Part shown: positions 1 to 5,499 of the stretch, one piece after another
Position numbering within the stretch: position 1 is the stretch's first letter
Layout of the letters: every line of letters begins with the position of its first letter
NCBI GenBank assembly: GCA_028287225.1
Contig: JAQBPZ010000007.1
Coordinates: forward strand, 1 to 6,970
Origin: Gemmatimonadota bacterium
Lineage (GTDB): Bacteria; Gemmatimonadota; Gemmatimonadetes; Gemmatimonadales; Gemmatimonadaceae
Direction: 5' to 3'
DNA: 6,970 nucleotides
Position numbers and translations under genes: made by a program
Notes under the pieces: model-generated
What the model saw: the letters and a program-made list of their open reading frames with translations, nothing else
Databases searched by the model: none
What the model was told of the DNA's origin: nothing

Positions 1-1
1 C

Positions 2-286
2 ACCGTGGGAGTCACGGTCGTGCACCCGGGGGGCGTCGCGACGTCGATCGCGGACAACGCGCGGGTGCCGGCGGGGACGCCGCCGGAGGAGGTGGCGCGC
101 CGGCGTGCGCGCGTGAAGAAGTCGCTCGTCATGCCGCCCGCGCTCGCCGGCGAGACCATCGTGCGGGGCATCGAGCGGCGCGCGCCGCGCGTGCTCGTTG
201 GCAACGACGCCAGGGCGGCGGCGCTGCTCGAGCGGCTCGCGCCCGTCGCGTACTGGCGGCTCATCGGGTTGAAGTTTCTCGGATGA
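2..286 (+). CDS. Short-chain dehydrogenase/reductase (SDR), C-terminal part only
   Basis: This is the last 94 codons of an NAD(P)-dependent SDR oxidoreductase; the reading frame is open to the left edge, so the start, the cofactor-binding TGxxxGxG motif and the catalytic Ser-Tyr-Lys lie outside the window. What is visible begins TVGVTVVHPGGVATSI, the strand beta-6/PGG-V-x-T segment that follows the catalytic helix in classical SDRs and closes over the nicotinamide. A charged helix (EEVARRRARVKKS), a segment that includes ALAGETIVRGIERRAPRVLVG and a short C-terminal helix ending KFLG follow, as in SDRs annotated as acetoin- or retinol-dehydrogenase-like. Substrate cannot be told from this part. 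The stop is 10 bases before the downstream hydrolase start, so the two are probably co-transcribed. The GTG at 5 is an internal valine, not the start. Confidence 0.85.
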   Translation, partial: TVGVTVVHPGGVATSIADNARVPAGTPPEEVARRRARVKKSLVMPPALAGETIVRGIERRAPRVLVGNDARAAALLERLAPVAYWRLIGLKFLG

Positions 287-296
287 GCGGCGTCGC

Positions 297-1250
297 ATGA
301 TTGTGCTGCTCGTCGCCCTGCTCGCCCTCCTCGTCCTGGCGGCCGTGGCGTGCGTGATGCTCGCGCTCTTTGCGGCCAACACCGCGCGCCGCGTGGAGGC
401 CGCGCTGCCGCCGCTCGGCAATTTCTTGGACGTGCCGGGTGGCCGGATCCACTACGTGGACAAGGGAACGGGCCCGCCGATCATGATGATCCATGGGCTC
501 GGGGGCACGCTGCGCCACTTCACGTACGCGATGATGGACCTGCTGGTCGGCGAGTATCGCGTGGTGATCATCGACCGGCCGGGCTCGGGGTACAGCGAGC
601 GGGGGGCGGCGACGTCGGCGCGCCTCGCCGTACAGGCGGAGGCAGTGGCGGCGGTGATCCACGCGCTGGACCTGCGGCGCCCGCTGCTGGTGGGCCACTC
701 GCTCGGCGGAGCGCTGTCGCTGGCCGTGGCGCTCGAGCATCCCGGGCTGGTGAGCGGGCTGGCGCTGATCGCGCCCCTCACACAGGTGGAGACAGAGCCG
801 CCCGGACCGTTCGAGCGGTTGGCCATCGCGTCGCCGTTCGTGCGGCGGCTGGTGGCGTGGACGGTGGCGACGCCGCTCGCCATTCGCGGGAGTCGCGCGG
901 TGCTTGCGGCGATCTTCGCGCCCGAGGCGGTGCCGGCGGATTTCGCGACGACGGGGGGCGGACTGCTCTCGCTGCGGCCGTCGGCGTTCCACGAGACGTC
1001 CTCCGACCTCGTCGCCGTGAACGACGACCTGCCGGGGATGGTGGCGCGGTACCCCTCGCTGCGGCTGCCGGTCGGGGTGCTGTTCGGGCGGGAGGATCGG
1101 ATCCTGGCCCCCGCCGTTCACGGGGAGCTGGCGGTGGCGGCGATCCCGGGGGCGACGATCGAGCTGGTGAAAGGCGGGCACATGCTGCCGTTCACGCACG
1201 CGGAGTGGTGCGCGGCGTTCGTGCGGGAGGTGGCGGGGCGAATCCACTGA
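297..1250 (+). CDS. Membrane-anchored alpha/beta-fold hydrolase
   Basis: A 317-residue serine hydrolase of the alpha/beta-hydrolase_1 type. Residues 2-27 are almost entirely hydrophobic and followed by RR, which suggests an uncleaved N-terminal membrane anchor. The fold elements appear in order: HGLGG at 66-70 (oxyanion hole), DRPGSGYS at 93-100, the nucleophile elbow GHSLGG with Ser135, the acid strand VLFGRED with Asp267, and GGHMLPFTH with His295. Residues about 165-250 form the variable cap. Length and architecture match lipase/esterase, epoxide-hydrolase or C-C-bond hydrolase relatives; the cap does not let me choose between them. The ATG lies 10 bases after the SDR stop with only a weak purine stretch before it, so translation may be coupled. 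The gene ends 21 bases before a hairpin terminator. Enzyme class is secure, substrate unknown. Confidence 0.93.
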   Translation: MIVLLVALLALLVLAAVACVMLALFAANTARRVEAALPPLGNFLDVPGGRIHYVDKGTGPPIMMIHGLGGTLRHFTYAMMDLLVGEYRVVIIDRPGSGYSERGAATSARLAVQAEAVAAVIHALDLRRPLLVGHSLGGALSLAVALEHPGLVSGLALIAPLTQVETEPPGPFERLAIASPFVRRLVAWTVATPLAIRGSRAVLAAIFAPEAVPADFATTGGGLLSLRPSAFHETSSDLVAVNDDLPGMVARYPSLRLPVGVLFGREDRILAPAVHGELAVAAIPGATIELVKGGHMLPFTHAEWCAAFVREVAGRIH

Positions 1251-1271
1251 TGCGCCCGCCTGCGTGGAACG

Positions 1272-1312
1272 ATGAGCGCCCGTCCGGCGAGAGCTGCCGG
1301 GCGGGCGCTCAT
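1272..1312. terminator. Bidirectional hairpin terminator between convergent genes
   Basis: A 17-bp stem (1272-1288 with 1296-1312) and a 7-base loop GAGAGCT. The only irregularity pairs T1283 with G1301, which is a U-G wobble in plus-strand RNA but an A-C mismatch in minus-strand RNA. It lies 21 bases after the hydrolase stop and 14 bases beyond the ferritin-like stop on the other strand. No U-tract follows on either side, so it departs from a canonical intrinsic terminator; it may stall polymerase or protect 3' ends instead. Confidence 0.62.
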
Positions 1313-1326
1313 GGTACCTCGACTCG

Positions 1327-2385
1327 TCAGGGCAGCCCGCGTGCCGAGTTGTTGATGATGAAGTTCTGCACGATGTTGATGACCTCGGCCTTCGTGAGCG
1401 GCTCGTCGAAGGCCATCGTGGCCGCCGTGAGCTGCGTGTCGCCGCCGGCGATCGCGAGTGCGCCGCCGAGGCCCGTCATCGTCGAGGCGTCGATGGTGGT
1501 CGCGGTGCTCGTGACGTCGTTGTAGACCGTATGCTGCGTGTTGCTCTCCGGCGTGTTGCCCCCGTAGATCGCGTTGAGGGCGGCGACCACCTCGCCCGGC
1601 GGGCTGGCGATCATGCTCGCGCCGGCCGCGGCGATACCGCCTCCGCGAACGTACCCGCTGAAGCGCAGGGCCGTCTCGCCCGGGTTCCGCTGCCGGCGGA
1701 TGCGGCGGATCTTGGCCGCGTGCCGAGCTTCCACCGAGTGGATGCGCAGCGCGCTCTCGAGCGCGATGTCGGCGTTGGTGTTGCCGGCGATCAGGAAGCG
1801 CGACGCCTGGCCCTTGTAGGCGCGCACGCCGGTGTCCTCGAACGCCTGCGCCGTGAGGAGCAGGAACTCCAGCTCGGCCGTCGCGCGCGCGAAGGGACCG
1901 GTGCCGGTGCCATTGCCCCCGGTGAAGTCGAAGTCGGCCGCCGTGATGACCGGAGCCGTTCCACCGAAGAGCGGGATCGCGGTGGCGCGCAGGAAGTCGA
2001 CGTGCTGCTGCTCGTGCTTCTGGATCTGCTGGAACGCCGCCTGGATGGCCGCGCCGTTCGGCGCGGAGACGATCTGCGCGCGCACCGTGTCGAACGCCCT
2101 GTTCTGCGCGCCGACGGCGCTCGTGCCAAGCACGGCGCGATAGAACTCGTTCTCGAGGTTCTCCAGGATGTAGGCGAACTGCAGCGCGTCGAGGATGTCG
2201 CTCGGCGCCTGGGCGAAGACGTCCCGGGAGAGGACGGCGAGCGCGACGGGCACCGAGGCGAGGCGAAGGCCGGCGACCACGGCGGCGCTCGCCGACGCGC
2301 CCTTCCGGATGGCGTCGCGGCGGGTGACGAGGCGATCCATGATCTCCGGATCGATTCCGTCGACGATCGAATGCGTGTTGTCCAT
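1327..2385 (-). CDS. Tat-exported ferritin-like (diiron four-helix) protein with long C-terminal region
   Basis: A 352-residue protein of the Ferritin_2 (PF13668-type) group, the superfamily that includes plant desiccation-related PCC13-62. The N-terminus has a twin-arginine motif TRRDAIRKG at 21-29, a hydrophobic/Ala-rich stretch and a likely cleavage site after DVFAQA near residue 60, so it should be folded and then exported by Tat. Helix A carries E75/E78/E80, helix B has E125-QQ-H128, helix C E183, helix D E219-AR-H222: the full E, ExxH, E, ExxH set for a dinuclear metal site. Residues about 235-352 are Gly/Ala/Thr-rich and not part of the bundle; I recognise no domain there. The ATG at 2385 is chosen because AGGAG lies 8 bases upstream; an in-frame GTG at 2406 overlaps the upstream stop but has no such site. 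Second gene of a two-gene operon with its paralogue. Role in iron/oxidant handling or stress is inference from family. Confidence 0.9.
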   Translation of the reverse strand: MDNTHSIVDGIDPEIMDRLVTRRDAIRKGASASAAVVAGLRLASVPVALAVLSRDVFAQAPSDILDALQFAYILENLENEFYRAVLGTSAVGAQNRAFDTVRAQIVSAPNGAAIQAAFQQIQKHEQQHVDFLRATAIPLFGGTAPVITAADFDFTGGNGTGTGPFARATAELEFLLLTAQAFEDTGVRAYKGQASRFLIAGNTNADIALESALRIHSVEARHAAKIRRIRRQRNPGETALRFSGYVRGGGIAAAGASMIASPPGEVVAALNAIYGGNTPESNTQHTVYNDVTSTATTIDASTMTGLGGALAIAGGDTQLTAATMAFDEPLTKAEVINIVQNFIINNSARGLP

Positions 2386-2393
2386 GTCGTCGT

Positions 2394-2398
2394 CTCCT
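2394..2398 (-). promoter_or_regulatory. Shine-Dalgarno site AGGAG fixing the start at 2385
   Basis: AGGAG reading on the minus strand, 8 bases before ATG 2385-2383. It favours this ATG over the in-frame GTG at 2406-2404, leaving a 17-base gap after the upstream ferritin-like stop. Confidence 0.7.
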
Positions 2399-2402
2399 GC
2401 GC

Positions 2403-3230
2403 TCACGGATTGGCGGGGAAGAAGTCGGCCGTCGGCACGCCCTGCGTGGCGTCGGGCGGGTTGGTGATGGTGACGTTGGAGTTGAGCGGCTCATTGATGA
2501 TGTTGAGCGCCCTGATGCTGGCCACGGTCACGGAGGCTTCGATCTTCACGTCACGGCCGTTCACGTCGATGACGTCGTCGCCGGCGAACGCGGTGTTCGC
2601 GGCGATCCCCGCCGGCGGACCGAAGTCGCGCAGGGCGGCGGCATGGCGCGCCTCCACGGAGGCGAGCTTGCCGGAGACCAGGAGGTTGCGCGCATCCCTG
2701 ATGTACTTGCCCGCGCCGTTGAGCGTGGCGAGGCCGGTGTGCTCCAGCATGCGCGCCGTGGCGATGATGGAGTCGCGGCTCACCAGCAGCTGCGCCAGCG
2801 TCGTCTGGTTGAGCTGTCCGGAGAAGTCGGGGACCGCCTGTGCGCCGAGGGCGTTGCGCAGGAACTCGCGATGCACGAGCTCCACGTTGCGGAGGTCGGT
2901 GAACAGCTCGCGCTCGTCCGCGGTGAAGAAGGTGTTGAAGGCCCCATGCGTGACGACGGCGCTGTAGAACGTGCTCTCGATGATCTCCTGCGTCTGCGTG
3001 AGGCGGAAGATGCCGACGTCCGTGCGCAGGTCGAAGGCGAGCGATCCCTCCGGCAGGCCGCCGACGCCCGTCAGGTCGTTGCTGGAGTCGTCGCACGCGG
3101 CGAACACACCGGGCAGCAGGACGATCGAGGCTCCCGCGCCGATGGCGCGCAGGAAGGACCGGCGGGTCGTGAGGCGCAAGAGATCGTCGGCGCGCGTCAC
3201 GATCACGGGCGCATGATCATGTCGTTCCAT
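2403..3230 (-). CDS. Tat lipoprotein-like ferritin-like (diiron four-helix) protein
   Basis: A 275-residue paralogue of the downstream protein and the first gene of the operon. The signal is a textbook Tat motif, TTRRSFLRAIG, followed by a hydrophobic run ending LPGVFAAC; the Cys (residue 46 from this start) in a lipobox-like context suggests lipid attachment after Tat export, although Phe at -3 is not ideal for a lipobox. The bundle shows E82 and E85 (helix A), E117-LV-H120 (helix B), E163 (helix C) and E193-AR-H196 (helix D), the complete diiron pattern in this family. A 70-residue tail after the bundle has no recognised domain. ATG 3230 is preferred to ATG 3236 because GGAG sits 8 bases before the former and only 2 before the latter. 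The leader carries an inverted repeat that may control it. Possible work: iron oxidation/storage or peroxide protection at the cell envelope; this is inferred. Confidence 0.9.
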   Translation of the reverse strand: MERHDHAPVIVTRADDLLRLTTRRSFLRAIGAGASIVLLPGVFAACDDSSNDLTGVGGLPEGSLAFDLRTDVGIFRLTQTQEIIESTFYSAVVTHGAFNTFFTADERELFTDLRNVELVHREFLRNALGAQAVPDFSGQLNQTTLAQLLVSRDSIIATARMLEHTGLATLNGAGKYIRDARNLLVSGKLASVEARHAAALRDFGPPAGIAANTAFAGDDVIDVNGRDVKIEASVTVASIRALNIINEPLNSNVTITNPPDATQGVPTADFFPANP

Positions 3231-3238
3231 TGGCATGT

Positions 3239-3242
3239 CTCC
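3239..3242 (-). promoter_or_regulatory. Shine-Dalgarno site GGAG of the ferritin-like operon
   Basis: GGAG on the minus strand (extended CGGAG, 3239-3243), 8 bases from ATG 3230, the same spacing as for the second operon gene. CGGAG is exactly complementary to CTCCG in the loop of the leader inverted repeat. Confidence 0.6.
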
Positions 3243-3245
3243 GCT

Positions 3246-3279
3246 GTGCTAGCTCACCCCCGTGTCCGGAGGCTAGCAC
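3246..3279 (-). promoter_or_regulatory. Leader inverted repeat GTGCTAGC-N18-GCTAGCAC before the ferritin-like operon
   Basis: Two perfect 8-base arms (3246-3253 and 3272-3279) flank an 18-base spacer, ending 3 bases before the extended Shine-Dalgarno sequence. On the minus strand, just after the first arm, the loop begins CTCCG (3267-3271), the complement of the CGGAG at the ribosome site, so an RNA hairpin plus loop-SD pseudoknot could be drawn. The same symmetry could instead be a repressor operator of about 34 bp. No known regulator site is recognised. Confidence 0.4.
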
Positions 3280-3440
3280 TCGCGGACCCGTTCGCCACAC
3301 GGCCTGGTGGCGCCATGATGGGTCGAGCGCGCAACACACATGCCCCGACCGCGTCGACAGCGGTCGTCCGCGTCGTGCCCGCTTGTGTCAGGCGGTCTCG
3401 GCGGCCGCCTCGAGCCACGTCGTCCGCGTGCCGCGCAGCG
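3280..3440. other. Intergenic spacer upstream of the ferritin-like operon
   Basis: No gene is supported here. It should contain the operon promoter reading leftward, but I see no convincing -35/-10 pair. On the minus strand the part 3388-3440, directly after the DUF2277 stop, reads as an open frame with all third positions G or C (ending TWLEAAAETA then stop); it has no start codon of its own within the spacer or in the overlapping DUF2277 gene, so it is recorded only as coding-like sequence. Confidence 0.4.
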
Positions 3441-3719
3441 TCAGGCCGGTGGCGTCCCGAAACGCTGCGCGGATCGCGCGCGCGCCTTCCGCGCTTCCTC
3501 TTCCCGATTGCGTGGCGGCGCGCTCGTCGCGAGCGAGTCGATCAGGCGCTGCGCCGCCTGCGTGTTTTCGTCCACCGCGCGATCGAATGCGGCTTCGTTG
3601 GCGCGCGATGGCCGCGTGACGCCGCTCAGCTTGCGCACGAACTGGAGCGCGGAGGCGCGCACTTCAGCGTCCGAGGCGGGCGGCTCGAAGTTGGCGAGGG
3701 TCCTGATGTTGCGGCACAT
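3441..3719 (-). CDS. DUF2277 family protein
   Basis: A 92-residue protein recognisable as DUF2277 from its invariant beginning MCRNIRTLANFEPPA, the middle ALQFVRKLSGVTRPS and RANEAAFDRAVDE, and the end SLATSAPPRNREEEARKARARSAQRFG. Full length for the family. It is soluble, helical by its pattern of charges and hydrophobics, with a strongly basic/acidic C-terminal helix; Cys2 is the only cysteine. The biochemical role of DUF2277 is not known to me. Start ATG is preceded by purine-rich AGGGAAGCGGAG. It follows the MscS-like gene on the same strand after 81 bases with no clear terminator between, so they may share a transcript, but a functional link is unproven. Confidence 0.92.
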   Translation of the reverse strand: MCRNIRTLANFEPPASDAEVRASALQFVRKLSGVTRPSRANEAAFDRAVDENTQAAQRLIDSLATSAPPRNREEEARKARARSAQRFGTPPA

Positions 3720-3800
3720 GCTCCGCTTCCCTGCGACCGGTGATGTCGTGGATGCGCGGGGTCCGGCGAGCTGCGCGTCGGCGGGTTCGAGCGCCCTCCG

Positions 3801-4610
3801 TCAGCCCTCTTCCTTCCCCTCGGACCCGGTGGGCACGGTCTCCGGATACTCGCTCGTGTCCGGATACTCCGTCGCCATCTCGGCGTCCTCGCGCGCGACG
3901 ATCTCGCGCTCGCGGCGGAGGGCTTCGTCGCGCTCGGCACGGTACTGCTCGTACCAGTCGCGCGTGACCTCGCCCGCCAGCTCGCGGTTGCCGAGCCCGA
4001 ACGCGAGCGCCATCGCCAGCGCGATCGCGCCGAAGAGGATCGCGAACGCCGTGGTCACGATGTCGGTGGCGATGCCGAGCTCCTGGAGCGCCATGAAGAT
4101 GGCGAGCAGGATCACGCCGCCGCGTCCCACCCGCGCGAGCGCGCGGCCGCCGTGCAACGCACCCGCCGACGCCGAGATCAGGCCGCCGACGAAGCCGCCG
4201 AGCACGATGCCCACGAGGATGATCACGATGGCCGCGATCACGCTGGGGATGTAGCTCACCAGCTCCGAGAAGACGTTCGCGAGCGACTGGAGCCCGAGCG
4301 CGTTGGCGGCAACGAGGATCACCGCGAACATCACGAGCCAGAACACCAGCTTGGCGAGGACGCGCGTCGGGTTCAGGTGCGAGCCGGAGCGCTCCAGCGC
4401 CGACATGACGTCGCCCCGCTCGAGCATCCGGTTGAGCCGGATCTTCCGGAGGAACCGCTCGACGAGCTTCTCGAGCACCCGCGCCAGCAGGTAGCCGGCG
4501 AACAGGATGACGAGCGCGCCGAGCAGCGCGGGCAGGATGTCGCCGAACACCTGGGCGAAGCTGTCCTGGAGGCGGTCGATGAACGTCGCGCTGCTGTCTT
4601 GGAGAAGCAT
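3801..4610 (-). CDS. MscS-like conserved-TM-helix membrane protein
   Basis: A 269-residue inner-membrane protein with predicted spans at about 24-45, 84-104, 118-145 and a pair within 162-207. The first span and its basic follow-on (LLARVLEKLVERFLRKIRLNR) and the FGLGNRELAGEV ending of the last span match the conserved TM helix repeat (PF05552-type) and the pore-helix style of small-conductance mechanosensitive channels. The cytoplasmic beta domain of true MscS (about 180 residues after TM3) is absent. Instead there is a charged helix (217-245, YEQYRAERDEALRREREIVARE in part) and an acidic tail with the near-repeat YPDTSE/YPETVP, encoded by an 11-base direct repeat at 3841-3851 and 3859-3869. 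A role in osmotic adaptation is family inference; channel activity without the beta domain is uncertain. No good Shine-Dalgarno precedes the ATG. Confidence 0.86.
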   Translation of the reverse strand: MLLQDSSATFIDRLQDSFAQVFGDILPALLGALVILFAGYLLARVLEKLVERFLRKIRLNRMLERGDVMSALERSGSHLNPTRVLAKLVFWLVMFAVILVAANALGLQSLANVFSELVSYIPSVIAAIVIILVGIVLGGFVGGLISASAGALHGGRALARVGRGGVILLAIFMALQELGIATDIVTTAFAILFGAIALAMALAFGLGNRELAGEVTRDWYEQYRAERDEALRREREIVAREDAEMATEYPDTSEYPETVPTGSEGKEEG

Positions 4611-4690
4611 GGCCGGGTGTGCTGGACGAGCCGTCGCGGCCCGCCGGGGAAAAGGTAGTCGGTTTGCCGGGGGGAAGTGAGAGGGGACAG

Positions 4691-4711
4691 GGGATCAGGG
4701 ATCAGGGATCA
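4691..4711 (+). repeat. Tandem heptamer GGGATCA x3
   Basis: Three perfect, adjacent copies of GGGATCA (4691, 4698, 4705) followed by GGGGG. Two inverted copies (TGATCCC) occur at 4863-4869 and 4870-4876. Every unit contains a GATC tetramer. Confidence 0.9.
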
Positions 4712-4876
4712 GGGGGATGGTGGAGTGTTGCTTCCCTGACACCTGCGTCACCCCGCAGCGCAGCTGTCGGGGCATGCTCTCCCGTGCCTGCGGCCAGCCA
4801 TCGGCACCAGGCCCCGACACTCCCGATCCTCGTGCAGGGTGGACAGGCGCTCGGGATGCCCCTGATCCCTGATCCC
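4691..4876. repeat. Intergenic nested palindromic element, REP- or MITE-like
   Basis: Perfect 18-bp inverted ends (4698-4715 with 4859-4876) enclose three further inverted matches around nearly the same centre (about 4787-4796): an imperfect pair 4742-4757/4833-4847, a perfect 9-bp pair TGTCGGGGC/GCCCCGACA at 4765-4773/4811-4819, and GTGCC/GGCAC at 4784-4788/4803-4807. The right end stops one base before the stop codon of the zinc-ribbon-like gene, so it may also act as its 3'-end structure. No open frame of note lies inside. Whether it is repeated elsewhere in the genome cannot be seen here. The surrounding gap (4611-4877) otherwise holds a purine-rich stretch at 4646-4696 and no clear promoter for the MscS-like gene. 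Confidence 0.6.
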
Positions 4877-4877
4877 G

Positions 4878-5105
4878 TCAGTTCCTCGTTCCCCGCTTCA
4901 GGTCGAAGATCAGGCTCCGCCGGCAGGTGGGGCAGATCAGCCACTCCCGCCGTCGAGCGTACCCCAGCCCGAACGACCCCCCGCCGATGGACCGGTTGGT
5001 CATCGCCGTGCCGTCGCGCGGGCAGACCGGCTTCTCGCCGCGCGCCACCGCGTCCCGGATCGCTCGCTGCTCCTCGGGGGCGAACTGGGCCTGCTCGTCG
5101 GTCAT
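4878..5105 (-). CDS. Small zinc-ribbon-like protein, function unknown
   Basis: A 75-residue protein with an acidic helix at 1-22 and a metal-knuckle-like core: KPVCPRDGTAM around Cys28, a Gly-rich turn GGGSFGLGYARRREW, then LICPTCRRSLIFD with Cys58 and Cys61. The second half is a regular CPxC zinc knuckle; the first has only one Cys (CPRDG), so the fourth ligand may be Asp31 or be missing. I do not recognise a named family. ATG 5105 is chosen because an upstream in-frame start at 5180 would overlap the thioesterase by 62 bases and give a low-complexity Arg-rich leader. It starts 13 bases after the thioesterase stop and is the last gene of that operon. Shine-Dalgarno is weak, suggesting coupling. 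Confidence 0.72.
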   Translation of the reverse strand: MTDEQAQFAPEEQRAIRDAVARGEKPVCPRDGTAMTNRSIGGGSFGLGYARRREWLICPTCRRSLIFDLKRGTRN

Positions 5106-5118
5106 CGGCGCGCCATCG

Positions 5119-5499
5119 TCACAGCGCCCCGAGCGCCGCACGCAGCGCCGCCGGGATCTCGACCGTGCGCCGGGCCGCATAGTCGTACATCACCTGCGTC
5201 GTCTCCCCGTCGGCCACGAGCCGGTCGTCGCGCTCGTCCACGACGCGATACCGCCACACCCATGCCTTCGTGCGCACCTCCCCCGCGAAGACCTCCACCG
5301 CGAGGGGCACGCCGGGCGTCGCCGGGCTGCGGTAGCTCACCCGGGACTCCGCGAGGATGAAGCTCGGCTGAGTGCCGTGCGCGAGCGCGCGCCAGGCCGC
5401 GACCCGGCCCAGCTCGAAGTACGTGAGGTAGACCGCGTTGTTCACGTGGCCCCGGTCGTCGTAGTCGTTGTAGCGCACCTGGATCGGGACCCGGATCAT
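5119..5499 (-). CDS. Hotdog-fold acyl-CoA thioesterase (4HBT/YbgC-like)
   Basis: A 126-residue single hotdog domain that should hydrolyse acyl-CoA thioesters in the cytoplasm, normally as a tetramer. The N-terminal signature VRYNDYDDRGHVNNAVYLTY is the classic 4HBT active-site loop and start of the central helix; Asp14 aligns with the catalytic Asp of 4-hydroxybenzoyl-CoA thioesterase and YbgC, and HVNN plus YFE are family hallmarks. Strands such as VSYRSPATPGVPLAVEVFAG and KAWVWRYRVVDE complete the sheet. The ATG overlaps the MDR stop in ATGA, which fixes the start and implies translational coupling. Chain-length preference is not evident. Confidence 0.9.
   Translation of the reverse strand: MIRVPIQVRYNDYDDRGHVNNAVYLTYFELGRVAAWRALAHGTQPSFILAESRVSYRSPATPGVPLAVEVFAGEVRTKAWVWRYRVVDERDDRLVADGETTQVMYDYAARRTVEIPAALRAALGAL

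Noticed and set aside
261..1247. Long minus-strand open frame opposite the alpha/beta hydrolase
   Set aside because: Arg/His/Gln-rich, no domain; the plus strand encodes a complete catalytic triad in order.
1118..2494. Minus-strand frame of 458 codons and plus-strand frame 1531-2967 across the ferritin-like genes
   Set aside because: Both are low-complexity, Arg-rich shadows of the ferritin-like coding frames, typical of GC-rich DNA.
3272..3281. Resemblance of GCTAGCACTC to half of a CIRCE heat-shock operator
   Set aside because: The second CIRCE half at 9-base spacing is absent, and the real dyad has the opposite arm orientation.
3388..3440. Coding-like frame right after the DUF2277 stop (minus strand, ending TWLEAAAETA)
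   Set aside because: All third positions are G/C, but there is no start codon and DUF2277 is already full length; a decayed gene end or chance cannot be separated.
2643..4254. Plus-strand frames 2643-3743 and 3340-4254
   Set aside because: They overlap recognisable minus-strand genes (ferritin-like, DUF2277, MscS-like) and show no family motifs.
4691..4876. CRISPR array
   Set aside because: The repeat units are 7 bases, directly adjacent without spacers, and occur in inverted arrays.
5106..5180. Longer start (5180) for the zinc-ribbon-like protein
   Set aside because: It would add an Arg-rich leader read through the thioesterase 3' end; ATG 5105 fits the operon spacing.
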